Shown: positions 17,351 through 24,825, counted from the stretch's first letter. The stretch: 33,482 nucleotides of DNA from a candidate division WWE3 bacterium CG_4_9_14_0_2_um_filter_35_11 (GCA_002789015.1 PFSJ01000024.1:1-33482), one strand, 5' to 3'. A program made the numbers and translations. The notes: generated by a model not told the origin, from the letters alone.

Positions 17351-18425
17351 TTATCCAAAAGTAAACGCAAAGAGTTCCGCGTTGCTATCTTCAAATTCCA
17401 AACGAAGTGTATGTCTACCTGCAACTGACAGGTTTATTAATTCATAAAGTTTATCGGCATCGACTGTAATAACGCTATCAAGTTCATCATCAATATAGAC
17501 TTTCACTTTTGCAGGTGTTCCTTTTGTTCGCATTACCAAAAATACTTGCTTTGATTCAAAATTAAATATTAAACTTGCACCTTTTTGAGGATTTGCGTAT
17601 TCAGACATGACGTTCCAATCTCCCTTATATGCAAATTGATTCGTTTTAATTGTAGTAGGTGCTGTATATGTCGCAAACGAATCTGGAGTAATCTTTTCTT
17701 TTGAAGCAAAATTATCGATTCTTCCATATCCCAAATATGTTTCTGGAGTTTTTGCATATGTTTGATATTCAGGATTATCAATTGGTGTGGAAATTTCAGT
17801 TGCTCCAGCTTCTTCTAAAAGGTCTTGTATTACTTTTTCAGTTTCGTCATATCCGCCTTCACCAAAGTGTGTGTAGCGAATGTATCCAATCTTTATCGAT
17901 TATGTATTTTGCTGGCCAATAGCGGTTGTTGTAAGCTCTCCACGTAGAAAAATTGTTATCTTGAACGATAGGGTAGGTTAGTCCAAAATCAGAAATAGCC
18001 TGTGACAGGTTTTTTGCATTTTTCTCGAATTCAAATTCTGGTGCATGAACACCGATTATCACAAGACCTTTGTCTTTGTATTTTTCGTTCCATGATTTTA
18101 GATATGGAAATGTTCTTTGACAATTTATGCAGGTGTATGTCCAAAAATCGATTATGACAACTTTGCCTTTAAGCTCACTAAGTATCAAAGGGTCAGTATT
18201 AAACCACACCCCACCGAGAATTATTTCAGGAGCCATAGGACCTTTTGGGAGTATCGTGTCAAATGTCAGGTCTGTTCCATCATTTTTTTGAAGCTGATTT
18301 CTAATTAATCTGTTATCTTCAAAGTTTGTTAATCCCGCACCATATTTTGGAAATGTATTTAATATATAAGTTTGAAATTGCCTGTCTATACCTGCTATAA
18401 ATGCGAATGCGACAAGTAAAATCAT
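17351..18425 (-). pseudogene. DipZ-like thioredoxin-family protein, frameshifted and lacking the CcdA domain
   Basis: Two frames join into one protein. The first (from 18425) has one hydrophobic helix (about 1-12), then a redoxin domain with active site FWTYTCINCQ (Cys99, Cys102), and runs to YIIDKD. There one extra base (an A at 17888/17889 on the plus strand) shifts the frame into WIHSLHTLW and a stop. Without that base the sequence continues DGYIRYTHFGEGGYDETEK and into the C-terminal DipZ domain (GYGRIDNFASK to AFTFG, ending at 17351). Typical DipZ proteins start with a six- to eight-helix CcdA domain; here only its last helix remains. The ATG overlaps the upstream stop (ATGA). A sequencing error is possible. 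Confidence 0.85.
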
Positions 18426-18940
18426 TTAATATTTGCAATTAATTCAGCCAAATTACCACCGTTCCATTTTGTGATCTCATTTCCATCTGTGTCGATTTGA
18501 ACAAATGTATGTTGATATGTGACGCCATGCTTTTTGGCAAGAGCTTTTTCTTCTTGATCTGTATCTGGGTCATTATAATTGACACGAATTATAGTTACAT
18601 CTTCTGGAATTAGATTTCCGTTTATAGTTAGATCTGTATCGGTAGGTCTGCAAGTAGGGCACTACGTTGCATAGAAAAATAAGACTATTCGATTAGTCGT
18701 GACCTTGTCTAAAACCTTTTCTGAATATTCTATATATCGTGAGTTCCTAACTGATTCATTTGTCATAGGATCCTCAACTGTAAGGTCTTTTTTCATCATT
18801 GCTTCTTCGGTTTCGGTAGTCATCTTTTCTGCATCCTCGTCTCTATCATTTTTTAGATTGATAGAAGCCGTATATGCAAAAACCGCAATAAGTAAAATGG
18901 CTACAACAACAACTGGTAGAACTATTCTTTGATTTTTCAT
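18422..18940 (-). pseudogene. Membrane-anchored thioredoxin-like protein with amber codon at the active-site Trp
   Basis: The frame runs for 172 codons with one in-frame stop. An N-terminal helix (about 7-24) and an acidic, Met-rich linker precede TNRIVLFFYAT, then TAG at codon 93 (complement of 18662-18664), then CPTCRPTDTDL and a normal thioredoxin-like end (VTYQHTFVQIDTDGNEITKWNGGNLAELIANIK). The expected motif is WCPTC, so one G-to-A change turned TGG into TAG at the catalytic Trp. The end overlaps the start of the DipZ-like gene by 4 bases, so the two formed a redox operon. Both copies are now broken, by mutation or by sequencing error. Confidence 0.85.
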
Positions 18941-19051
18941 TGTTTAAGCGTATTAAACTAATATACGAATATCAAACACACATTGCTCATAATAGAAAGT
19001 GGTTGCATTCAAGTTTACTACCGCTGAAATAATGCTATTCTATTTGCAATT

Positions 19052-19372
19052 ATGGGATTATTTAATAGAAAATCAAAAGTAATCAGCGAGGAAGTGCCGT
19101 ATGAGACACTCGGAACCTCGGAACCAGTTGTACTAAAAAAACAAGTTGATTTCTTTTCTAAACAAGCAAACAAAGCATTGGCCGAAGAACAAAAAACACG
19201 CGAGTTAATTAAAGAAAATGGAGGTCGTACGCCATGGGGAACAGCATATAATGAAGTATTATATGCAGCAGAAACTGAGGCGCAATGTTGGCGCCACGAG
19301 GCTTTAGGTGGCAGAAATGAAGCTTATAATGAATTGCAGGATGTAGAAAATGGGGGAAAAGGAAAAGTATAA
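19052..19372 (+). CDS. Hypothetical protein
   Basis: 106 residues without a recognised domain. It begins MGLFNRKSK and has a predicted helical middle (KKQVDFFSKQANKALAEEQKTRELIKE, about 29-56), then GGRTPWGTAYNEVLYAAETEAQCWRHEALGGRNEAYNELQD. No signal peptide or membrane helix is visible, so it is probably cytoplasmic. A TATTCT box (19036-19041) ends 10 bases before the ATG. It is divergent from the broken thioredoxin gene and precedes the AbiE pair. Confidence 0.6.
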   Translation: MGLFNRKSKVISEEVPYETLGTSEPVVLKKQVDFFSKQANKALAEEQKTRELIKENGGRTPWGTAYNEVLYAAETEAQCWRHEALGGRNEAYNELQDVENGGKGKV

Positions 19373-19442
19373 GCGCAAATAGAGCTGTTGGTTTAGATTT
19401 TGTTTCACGTCTATAAGAACATGTTGTTACTAGTTTTGCCAA

Positions 19443-19476
19443 TTGACTTGTTCCGCTTACTGTATATATAATATAC
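19443..19476 (+). promoter_or_regulatory. AbiE promoter with overlapping palindromic operator
   Basis: TTGACT (19443-19448) and TATAAT (19467-19472) are spaced by 18 bases. The -10 box lies inside a perfect interrupted palindrome GTATAT-ATA-ATATAC (19462-19476), a likely operator for the AbiEi-type antitoxin, which in known systems represses its own promoter through inverted repeats. Confidence 0.65.
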
Positions 19477-19481
19477 AAATA

Positions 19482-20108
19482 GTGAAACAAGTAGACAAGC
19501 TTAAACAACTAGAAAACATAAGTTATTTTGATACAGAAACTGTAGCACAACTAACTGGACTCGAGGGGAACACCCTATATAAAAATATTTCCAGGTGGGT
19601 TAGTCAAGGGTGGATTATCCGATTAAAAAAAGGCGTATATACAACAAAAGCTTTTTATTCAAAACAAAGTACCGAAAATTACCTTGAATTTGTAAGCAAT
19701 AAATTACGCTATCCATCATATCTAAGCCTAGAGTATGTTTTAAATAAATACCAAGTGCTTACTGAAAGTGTGTTTATTTATACATCAATTACACAGAAAT
19801 CAACAAGGTCGTACGTAAATGATCTTGGAACATTTTCTTATAGGAATGTAAATAAGTCATTATTTACTGGATATTCAGTGATAAGGCAAGGTAATTTTGA
19901 AATTGCTATTGCAACAAAACCAAAAGCTCTATTCGATTTTCTTTATTTAAAATTATATAGAAATTCTGGAATTACAAAGTCAATGATCGATGACTTAAGA
20001 TTAAATTTAGACGAATTTACTAAAAAAGAAATAAAAGAATTTTCTGATTATTGCAAAAGTACAAAAATTGATAAATTTTATAATTTAGAGAAATTAGTTT
20101 TTAATTAA
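19482..20108 (+). CDS. AbiEi-type antitoxin / transcriptional repressor
   Basis: 208 residues if translation starts at GTG 19482, ten bases after the -10 box. An in-frame TTG at 19443 would add 13 residues but lies within the promoter, so I reject it. The N-terminal winged-helix domain (YFDTETVAQLTGLEGNTLYKNISRWVSQGWIIRLKKGVYTT) and the C-terminal AbiEi segment (PSYLSLEYVLNKY, SRSY-like TRSYVND, IATKPKALFDFLYLKLY) match the type IV AbiE antitoxins. It precedes the AbiEii toxin gene with a 1-base gap. The transcript would be nearly leaderless. Confidence 0.85.
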   Translation: MKQVDKLKQLENISYFDTETVAQLTGLEGNTLYKNISRWVSQGWIIRLKKGVYTTKAFYSKQSTENYLEFVSNKLRYPSYLSLEYVLNKYQVLTESVFIYTSITQKSTRSYVNDLGTFSYRNVNKSLFTGYSVIRQGNFEIAIATKPKALFDFLYLKLYRNSGITKSMIDDLRLNLDEFTKKEIKEFSDYCKSTKIDKFYNLEKLVFN

Positions 20109-20109
20109 C

Positions 20110-20964
20110 ATGATAATTAACTATATCAACAAAATTATTTTAACAGAACAAAACAAGGGGTCGAATCCGCTTTATGCTAGAAGTGCCATAAAAGAATATT
20201 TGCAGATTTTAGTTTTACAATATATTTATACAAATAATGAGTTTAAATCAAATCTTATCTTTACCGGGGGTACTTGTTTACGACATTTTTATGGAATAGA
20301 TAGATTATCAGAAGATCTAGACTTTGACTGCATTGAACACGTAGACACAAACAAAATTGCGAGCAAAATAGAAACATACTTTAAAAGTTCTTTGAAATAT
20401 CCAGAATTAAAAGTATCTATCAAACAACACGGTAAACAGATATTATTAAAATTTCCTATATTAAGGTTAGTTGGTATTGCAGGTCCAAATGAATCCGAGA
20501 TGTTATATATTAAAATTGATCTAACGTTGCTCGATACGAAAAACCACAATGTTGAAAAGAGCTCAAAAAGTGCATTTGGGTATAATTTTGTTGCTTTACA
20601 CTATGATCTTCCAAGTTTATTTGCAGGAAAAATTTCAGCGATTCTAACCAGAAATTTACTAACTGGAAAAGACAATAAACAAACAGTAAAAGGCAGAGAT
20701 TTTTATGATCTATTGTGGTACTTAAAAATGAGTGTTCAGGTAAATATCGATCTGGTAAAGGAAAAAACTAAGATTTCGAATTTAAATTTAGATAAATTGA
20801 CGAACCTTGTAGACGATGAAGTTAATCTTGCTTGTACTAAATATAAAAATGACTTTACAAATGACCTAGTTGCATTTATTAATAACAAAGACTTTATTTT
20901 AGACTATGTTGATAATTACTTAGAGGAATATAAAAGATATAAAATAACTTCATCAGCTAATTGA
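20110..20964 (+). CDS. AbiEii-type nucleotidyltransferase toxin
   Basis: 284 residues. The DUF1814/AbiEii motifs are all visible: FTGGTCLRHFYGIDRLSEDLDFD (Gly53-Gly54, Asp69, Asp71), the third acidic site YIKIDLTLLD (Asp137), LPSLFAGKISAIL, and KGRDFYDLLWYL (Lys194 to Leu204). Known AbiEii toxins are GTP-dependent or tRNA-modifying nucleotidyltransferases that arrest growth and can abort phage infection. The ATG follows the antitoxin stop by one base. All catalytic residues are intact, so the module is probably active. Confidence 0.88.
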   Translation: MIINYINKIILTEQNKGSNPLYARSAIKEYLQILVLQYIYTNNEFKSNLIFTGGTCLRHFYGIDRLSEDLDFDCIEHVDTNKIASKIETYFKSSLKYPELKVSIKQHGKQILLKFPILRLVGIAGPNESEMLYIKIDLTLLDTKNHNVEKSSKSAFGYNFVALHYDLPSLFAGKISAILTRNLLTGKDNKQTVKGRDFYDLLWYLKMSVQVNIDLVKEKTKISNLNLDKLTNLVDDEVNLACTKYKNDFTNDLVAFINNKDFILDYVDNYLEEYKRYKITSSAN

Positions 20965-20986
20965 AAGCTTCTATATGCTCGCAAAC

Positions 20987-21155
20987 ACCTTTAATGAAGC
21001 GAAGGTTTATGTGTAAAACTATTGTCCTAGAATTAAAGTGTAAATCGGTGCAAGTAATACCCCTTTAAAGTAGTTGCTTTTATTGATTTAATGGATTCGT
21101 TGGATCTGAAATTGAAATGGCTATATTTCAAAAGCAATCGCACCTTCATTAAGGC
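20987..21155. other. Non-coding gap with inverted repeats between AbiEii and the NYN gene
   Basis: The 222-base gap 20965-21186 has no convincing ORF. TTAATGAAG (20991-20999) is complementary to CTTCATTAA (21144-21152), TTGCTTTT (21074-21081) to AAAAGCAA (21130-21137), and TTGAAAT (21112-21118) to ATTTCAA (21125-21131). Nested arms of this kind suggest a folded RNA or the ends of a small element, but no known RNA family is recognised. Confidence 0.3.
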
Positions 21156-21173
21156 CTAGAAAATTTTAGCATG

Positions 21174-21179
21174 TATAAT
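21174..21179 (+). promoter_or_regulatory. -10 box of the NYN-domain gene
   Basis: A perfect TATAAT ends 7 bases before the ATG at 21187, again predicting a leaderless transcript. Confidence 0.55.
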
Positions 21180-21186
21180 AAAAGTT

Positions 21187-21708
21187 ATGATCAATAAACA
21201 TGCAAACTACGCTTTTGTTGATAGTCAAAATCTGAATTTAGGAGTTAAGAGTATGGGATGGGAGCTAGACTTTAGAAAATTTAGATTGTATTTAAAAAAT
21301 AAATACAATGTATCACAAGCCTATCTGTTTATTGGTCACGTGAGTGGGAATGAACAACTTTATACAAATTTACAAAAATATGGATATATCCTTATTTTCA
21401 AACCAACACTTGAATACAAAAAAAGCGGAAAACAAATAATAAAAGGTAACGTTGATGCGGAGTTGGTTTTGCATACCATGATCGAATACCCCAATTACAA
21501 TAAGGCTATAATAGTTTCTGGGGATGGAGATTTTCATTGTCTAGTTGAGTACTTAGACGAGAAAGATAAGTTGTTAAGACTCATTGTCCCAAATAAAAAA
21601 TACTCGAGCTTGTTACGAAAGTTCAATAAATATATCGTGGAAATAGAAAATTTAAGAAGTTTATTAGAAATAAAAAAGGCCAAGATCAGCGGTCGGTCGA
21701 AACCTTAG
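21187..21708 (+). CDS. NYN-domain (LabA/DUF88-type, PIN-like) protein, putative ribonuclease
   Basis: 173 residues. The acidic residues of the PIN-like NYN fold are in place: Asp12 in FVDSQNLN, Asp90 in KGNVDAELVLHTM, and Asp113/Asp115 in VSGDGDFHCLVEYL. The protein stops soon after the core with a basic tail (KKAKISGRSKP). Family members are metal-dependent RNases or RNA-binding proteins; the specific substrate is unknown. It sits between an AbiE module and tRNA genes, so a role in tRNA or phage RNA cleavage is possible but only inference from context. Confidence 0.85.
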   Translation: MINKHANYAFVDSQNLNLGVKSMGWELDFRKFRLYLKNKYNVSQAYLFIGHVSGNEQLYTNLQKYGYILIFKPTLEYKKSGKQIIKGNVDAELVLHTMIEYPNYNKAIIVSGDGDFHCLVEYLDEKDKLLRLIVPNKKYSSLLRKFNKYIVEIENLRSLLEIKKAKISGRSKP

Positions 21709-21790
21709 GCTACTTAACTTGGTCATCGTGATGAAAACATTTTAACTTAAAGTACGAAAAGACACAACAGCACAATAGCTACTCCAAACT

Positions 21791-21867
21791 TGGTGACCCC
21801 GGCGGGGTTCGAACCCGCGATCTTCTGGATGAAAACCAGATGTCCTAGACCACTAGACGACGGGGCC
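21791..21867 (-). tRNA. tRNA-Glu (TTC)
   Basis: On the minus strand the acceptor GGCCCCG pairs with CGGGGTC. The anticodon stem TCTGG/CCAGA carries loop TTTTCAT (anticodon TTC), and the T-arm is GCGGG-TTCGAAC-CCCGC. Discriminator A and CCA are encoded (complement of 21791-21794). It lies 23 bases downstream of tRNA-Lys, probably in the same transcript. Confidence 0.95.
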
Positions 21868-21890
21868 ACACTTTACAAACCACAAAATTT

Positions 21891-21966
21891 TGGTGAGCCA
21901 GGTTGGAATCGAACCAACGACACCCTGCTTAAAAGGCAGGTGCTCTAACCCCTGAGCTACTGGCCC
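21891..21966 (-). tRNA. tRNA-Lys (TTT)
   Basis: On the minus strand the acceptor GGGCCAG pairs with CTGGCTC (one G-T). The anticodon stem CCTGC/GCAGG carries loop CTTTTAA (anticodon TTT), and the T-arm is GTTGG-TTCGATT-CCAAC. Discriminator A and CCA are encoded. Degraded copies of its 5' half follow immediately on the upstream side (21998-22119). Confidence 0.95.
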
Positions 21967-21997
21967 GCGATATATTCTATTTTTCTTAATGTCCTTT

Positions 21998-22073
21998 GGC
22001 AGGTGCTCGAACGCCTTTGCTTCGCTTCGGCTATCATTTGCTTCGCAAATGGAACCCCTGAGCTACTGGCCCG
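21998..22073 (-). pseudogene. Partial copy of the tRNA-Lys 5' half with a 44-nt hairpin insertion in the D-loop
   Basis: Reading the minus strand, 22073-22053 repeats the tRNA-Lys start from the base before the acceptor through the D-arm, and 22008-21998 repeats the end of the D-stem and the anticodon 5' stem. Between them 44 bases (22009-22052) replace one base of the D-loop. The insert holds a perfect hairpin CATTTGC-TTC-GCAAATG (22035-22051) and two direct copies of TTTGCTTCGC (22016-22025, 22037-22046). The anticodon and the 3' half are missing, so it cannot give a tRNA. Confidence 0.85.
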
Positions 22074-22119
22074 TACTCGGGACAGGTAGCTGCGTACTCG
22101 CAGCGTCACTGGCCCGCGA
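22070..22119 (-). repeat. Second tRNA-Lys fragment with two TACT-loop hairpins
   Basis: Positions 22108-22119 repeat 12 bases of the tRNA-Lys 5' end and its flank (same as 21959-21970). Between this and the first copy lie two short hairpins with the same loop: CCCG-TACT-CGGG (22070-22081) and GCTGCG-TACT-CGCAGC (22089-22104). No ORF in this stretch is credible. Confidence 0.75.
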
Positions 22120-22144
22120 AATCGGGAATTTCTGCTTAATTTTA

Positions 22145-22175
22145 TATGAAACAGACTAAATAGGCAAAGCTTTTT
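22145..22175. repeat. 31-bp direct repeat, copy 1 (duplicated truB 3' end)
   Basis: Identical over 31 bases to 23300-23330 (starting TATGAAACAGACTAAATAGG). On the minus strand it encodes the last codons of TruB (KALPI and stop) plus the following bases, but here no truB gene precedes it. Together with copy 2 it brackets the Tat-signal gene, like an att-type duplication. Confidence 0.9.
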
Positions 22176-22203
22176 TGACATCGATGGTTTATTATATCAA
22201 TAG

Positions 22204-23298
22204 ATGACAATTAATTCAGATATACAAGAAGAAAAACCAGAAGGAATAACGAGAAGGAATTTTTTAACACTAGCAGGCATAACAACCATTGCAGCTCCAC
22301 TTGCATTGAAAGGTTTAGAAAGCGCATTCTATCAAGGTTTAATCTTTGGGTTTAATAATCCGACGGCCAACGATTCGGCTACCTCAATAGCATTAAGGAT
22401 TGGAGAAATGGCTCCAAACAGTGAAAATTTAGAATACCGACCGATGATCGACATTTTAGAAGAAGGAATAGCCACATATAAATTGGAATCTGGGCCACAA
22501 CCATTCTCTCGAAGAATCGACGATTACAAAGGCGTTGACTATTATATTGACGTAATCGATAAATATCGTTCTGAACATTTATTTCCACAACCACCAAATA
22601 AACTTGTTGGTCAACTCGTCAGCAACTTCCCGCAAGGAGCACATGAAGCATATTTTCAAAGTTCGATGGCGAACAATAGTTTTGAAGAATTGTTTACCGC
22701 TGGAAGTGGTTTTGACAAAAGATTTAGAAAAAAACACCCTGAATTTATCCATAAGTCGGGCTTGTATATTAACAACGATAAAATCGGACAAATAATGTAT
22801 GAAGAAGGAAAGCTCGAAATAAATGAATTAAAACTGATGATCGAAGAAAAAAAAGCAGAAACAGGAGCTCCGGTCTCTGCTTCGTATATTTTTGCACATT
22901 TCCTAAAAGGAAACGACGGTGATATCTCAAATAGCATTTTTGACACAGCAATCTTTTTAAAATTCATGGCAAGGAACAATTCAGATACAGGCGACTTTGT
23001 ACCAAATGAAAATAACGTTAACTGGTATAGGCAGAACATTAAAGATGAATATCAAGGCCAAAATTATACGTCTACACTCGAGGATGAAAAGAAATCGGCT
23101 ATTAATTTGATAGGGAAACCATATCACAGCTGGAACCTTGTCTCTATGCTTCAATTTCTTCCAGTTGAAGTTATCAGAATAGGGGGAATACAAAAACAAC
23201 TTTCAACATTCTCTGAACAAGGATTGGGTAAAACAAGAGCAGACATTCAGACATTAGACGACCTAAAAAAAATAGAATCATTTCTTTTTTCTTTTTAA
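22204..23298 (+). CDS. Protein of unknown function with Tat-type signal
   Basis: 364 residues. The N-terminus has a twin-arginine motif TRRNFL (16-21) and a hydrophobic stretch (LTLAGITTIAAPLAL), as in Tat-exported proteins, but no clear signal peptidase site. The rest is hydrophilic, with YKGVDYYIDVIDKYRSEHLFPQPP and NKIGQIMYEEGKLEINELKLMI-like segments, and I recognise no family. A TATTAT box (22190-22195) ends 8 bases before the ATG. The gene is alone between two copies of a 31-bp repeat whose second copy is the 3' end of truB, so it looks like an inserted single-gene cassette. Presence of a Tat translocase cannot be checked here. Confidence 0.75.
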   Translation: MTINSDIQEEKPEGITRRNFLTLAGITTIAAPLALKGLESAFYQGLIFGFNNPTANDSATSIALRIGEMAPNSENLEYRPMIDILEEGIATYKLESGPQPFSRRIDDYKGVDYYIDVIDKYRSEHLFPQPPNKLVGQLVSNFPQGAHEAYFQSSMANNSFEELFTAGSGFDKRFRKKHPEFIHKSGLYINNDKIGQIMYEEGKLEINELKLMIEEKKAETGAPVSASYIFAHFLKGNDGDISNSIFDTAIFLKFMARNNSDTGDFVPNENNVNWYRQNIKDEYQGQNYTSTLEDEKKSAINLIGKPYHSWNLVSMLQFLPVEVIRIGGIQKQLSTFSEQGLGKTRADIQTLDDLKKIESFLFSF

Positions 23299-23299
23299 T

Positions 23300-23330
23300 T
23301 ATGAAACAGACTAAATAGGCAAAGCTTTTT
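23300..23330. repeat. 31-bp direct repeat, copy 2 (native truB 3' end)
   Basis: The copy that overlaps the functional truB terminus (coding from 23311 upward on the minus strand). It begins 2 bases after the stop of the cassette gene. See copy 1 at 22145-22175. Confidence 0.9.
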
Positions 23331-24075
23331 CATCTAGCCTGTATTTTCCAACCCTTGTTCTTTTGATTGTTAACGTGCATGCACCAACTTTTAGGTCTTT
23401 TCCTAGCTTGTATGCGATTGCTCTTACGTAGGTTCCTTTAGAAACTGTTGTTTTTATTTTAGCGATTAGAAATTGCTTTTGTTTTGAAGAATTCAGAACT
23501 TTTTCCCAACTTTCCAAAACTTGCTTTTGACGGAATCCTGATTTTACAGTTTGAAGTAGGGAATTTATTTTTGCATGGAGATCTTCTTTTGGAACCATTT
23601 CAATACTTTTGATTTCTGCAAAATCAATATGAACCTGCTTAACAGGAATTTCCACCTCATTAATTTTCCCATCTAAATACCATCGATATAACTCGCGACC
23701 TTTGACTTTTACAGCACTAAAGGCTGGCACCGGCTGGTCAAGGTCACCTTTAATATCCGATATTAAATTATTCAGCTGTGGTAACAAAATATCGCAATCA
23801 TAAGATCCAACCTCCTTGACCAGCCCTAAAATATCATACGTATCCGTTTCAAACCCAAATAAAACCTCAAAAATATACTCCTTATCACAATTCATAAACT
23901 CGCTTTGCCTTTTCGTCGCATCTTTTCCAACAAGACAAATCAAAACGCCACTTGCCAAAGGATCCAAAGTTCCTGCATGACCAATCTTCTCACCTGGAAA
24001 CTTCTTTTTTAAATCCCTTATAACATCAAAACTTGTAACACCAAGTGGCTTATTAACAACCAAAATTTCATTCAT
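23311..24075 (-). CDS. truB: tRNA pseudouridine-55 synthase TruB
   Basis: 254 residues from the ATG at 24075. Upstream in-frame codons give a nonconserved extension, and a TACATT box (complement of 24082-24087) ends 6 bases before this ATG, so I choose it. The start reads MNEILVVNKPLGVTSFDVI, and the catalytic Asp lies in GHAGTLDPLASGVLI. KEYIFEVLFGFETDTYD and PVPAFSAVKVKGRELY follow, then KTTVSKGTYVRAIAYKLGK. TruB makes the universal pseudouridine in the T-loop. A 19-bp palindrome lies in the gene (23749-23767). The 3' end is duplicated at 22145. Confidence 0.94.
   Translation of the reverse strand: MNEILVVNKPLGVTSFDVIRDLKKKFPGEKIGHAGTLDPLASGVLICLVGKDATKRQSEFMNCDKEYIFEVLFGFETDTYDILGLVKEVGSYDCDILLPQLNNLISDIKGDLDQPVPAFSAVKVKGRELYRWYLDGKINEVEIPVKQVHIDFAEIKSIEMVPKEDLHAKINSLLQTVKSGFRQKQVLESWEKVLNSSKQKQFLIAKIKTTVSKGTYVRAIAYKLGKDLKVGACTLTIKRTRVGKYRLDEKALPI
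23749..23767. repeat. 19-bp palindrome, copy in truB
   Basis: TTTAATATCCGATATTAAA, two 9-base arms around one base (or 8-3-8). It encodes part of NLISDIKG on the minus strand. Confidence 0.85.
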
Positions 24076-24144
24076 AATTAAAATGTACCATGGCGCAAAA
24101 TTAACATAGCATATTCCGTTTATTACAGAATAATATCTAAATAT

Positions 24145-24150
24145 TATAAT
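24145..24150 (+). promoter_or_regulatory. -10 box upstream of the Zeta-like kinase
   Basis: TATAAT followed 28 bases later by ATG 24179. A second in-frame ATG (24149) lies inside the box and is therefore unlikely to be used. Confidence 0.45.
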
Positions 24151-24178
24151 GATTTCATTACTAAATCTAGTAAACATT

Positions 24179-24781
24179 ATGGCCTTTATAGTTTCATCAG
24201 ACGAAATAAAGAAAGAATTAACCAACTATTCTCCTGATAAAGCAGAAGAATTTCATCGCGAATCCGCAATGAAGACAGATAAAATATTTTCAAAAGCATT
24301 AAAAGAGCGTTCTTATATCGGTGTAATTTTATTAAATGGAGGTACGGCTTCAGGAAAGAGCGAGTTTTTATCAACACAACTTAAGGGAAAAAATTATATT
24401 ATTCTCGATGCGACACTGTCTACAGAACTAGATGCTAAAAACAAATTAAGGCAAAACATGAAAGTAGGTAAAACCCCAATAATATATTCAGTCATACCTG
24501 ACGATTTAAAAAGGGCTTTTATCGCTTTTCTTAGTAGGGACAGAAAATTTAGTGATACACATTTTTATAAAACTCACTCAGGTTCAAGAAGGACATTATT
24601 ATGGATAACCAAAAATTACCCTGATATAGAAATTAATATTGTTGAAAGTTCCTATACTTTAGATGGAAAATTACAATCCTCGCAAATTCAATTTGATCAG
24701 AAAAAGAAGCTATATAATACGCAGAAACAAATGCTACCTCCGGAACTGCAGTTTTTATCCATAGCTCTGACGGTCGCATAA
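24179..24781 (+). CDS. Zeta-toxin-like P-loop kinase
   Basis: 200 residues from the ATG at 24179. The Walker A loop LLNGGTASGKSEFL (GGTASGKS, 54-61) is followed by YIILDATLSTELDAKNKL, TPIIYSVIPDDLKRAFIAFLSRDRKFSDTHFYKTHSGSRRTLL and a C-terminal VESSY segment. This layout resembles Zeta/PezT-type kinases: a P-loop after a short helical lead, an acidic residue 15-20 residues later, and basic residues in the lid. Known Zeta toxins phosphorylate UDP-sugars and block cell-wall synthesis. No epsilon-type antitoxin precedes it; a 53-codon ORF follows. A non-toxic phage or housekeeping kinase remains possible. Confidence 0.6.
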   Translation: MAFIVSSDEIKKELTNYSPDKAEEFHRESAMKTDKIFSKALKERSYIGVILLNGGTASGKSEFLSTQLKGKNYIILDATLSTELDAKNKLRQNMKVGKTPIIYSVIPDDLKRAFIAFLSRDRKFSDTHFYKTHSGSRRTLLWITKNYPDIEINIVESSYTLDGKLQSSQIQFDQKKKLYNTQKQMLPPELQFLSIALTVA

Positions 24782-24793
24782 AAGAGAGAAAGG

Positions 24794-24808
24794 ATTACTA
24801 GAAGTAAT
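24794..24808. repeat. Short inverted repeat between the kinase and the 53-codon ORF
   Basis: ATTACT-AGA-AGTAAT followed by TTTTATATC. It may be an operator before the TATATC box (24811-24816), or a weak terminator of the kinase gene. Confidence 0.35.
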
Positions 24809-24825
24809 TTTATATCGAAAGTTGT

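Noticed and set aside
21957-22181. Minus-strand ORF of 74 codons over the tRNA-Lys upstream region
   Set aside because: It runs through tRNA fragments and hairpins, overlaps the tRNA-Lys 5' end, and its composition is not protein-like.
24075-24225. N-terminal extension of truB to 24225
   Set aside because: The extra 50 residues are hydrophobic and unconserved, overlap the divergent kinase start, and a -10 box sits right before the ATG at 24075.
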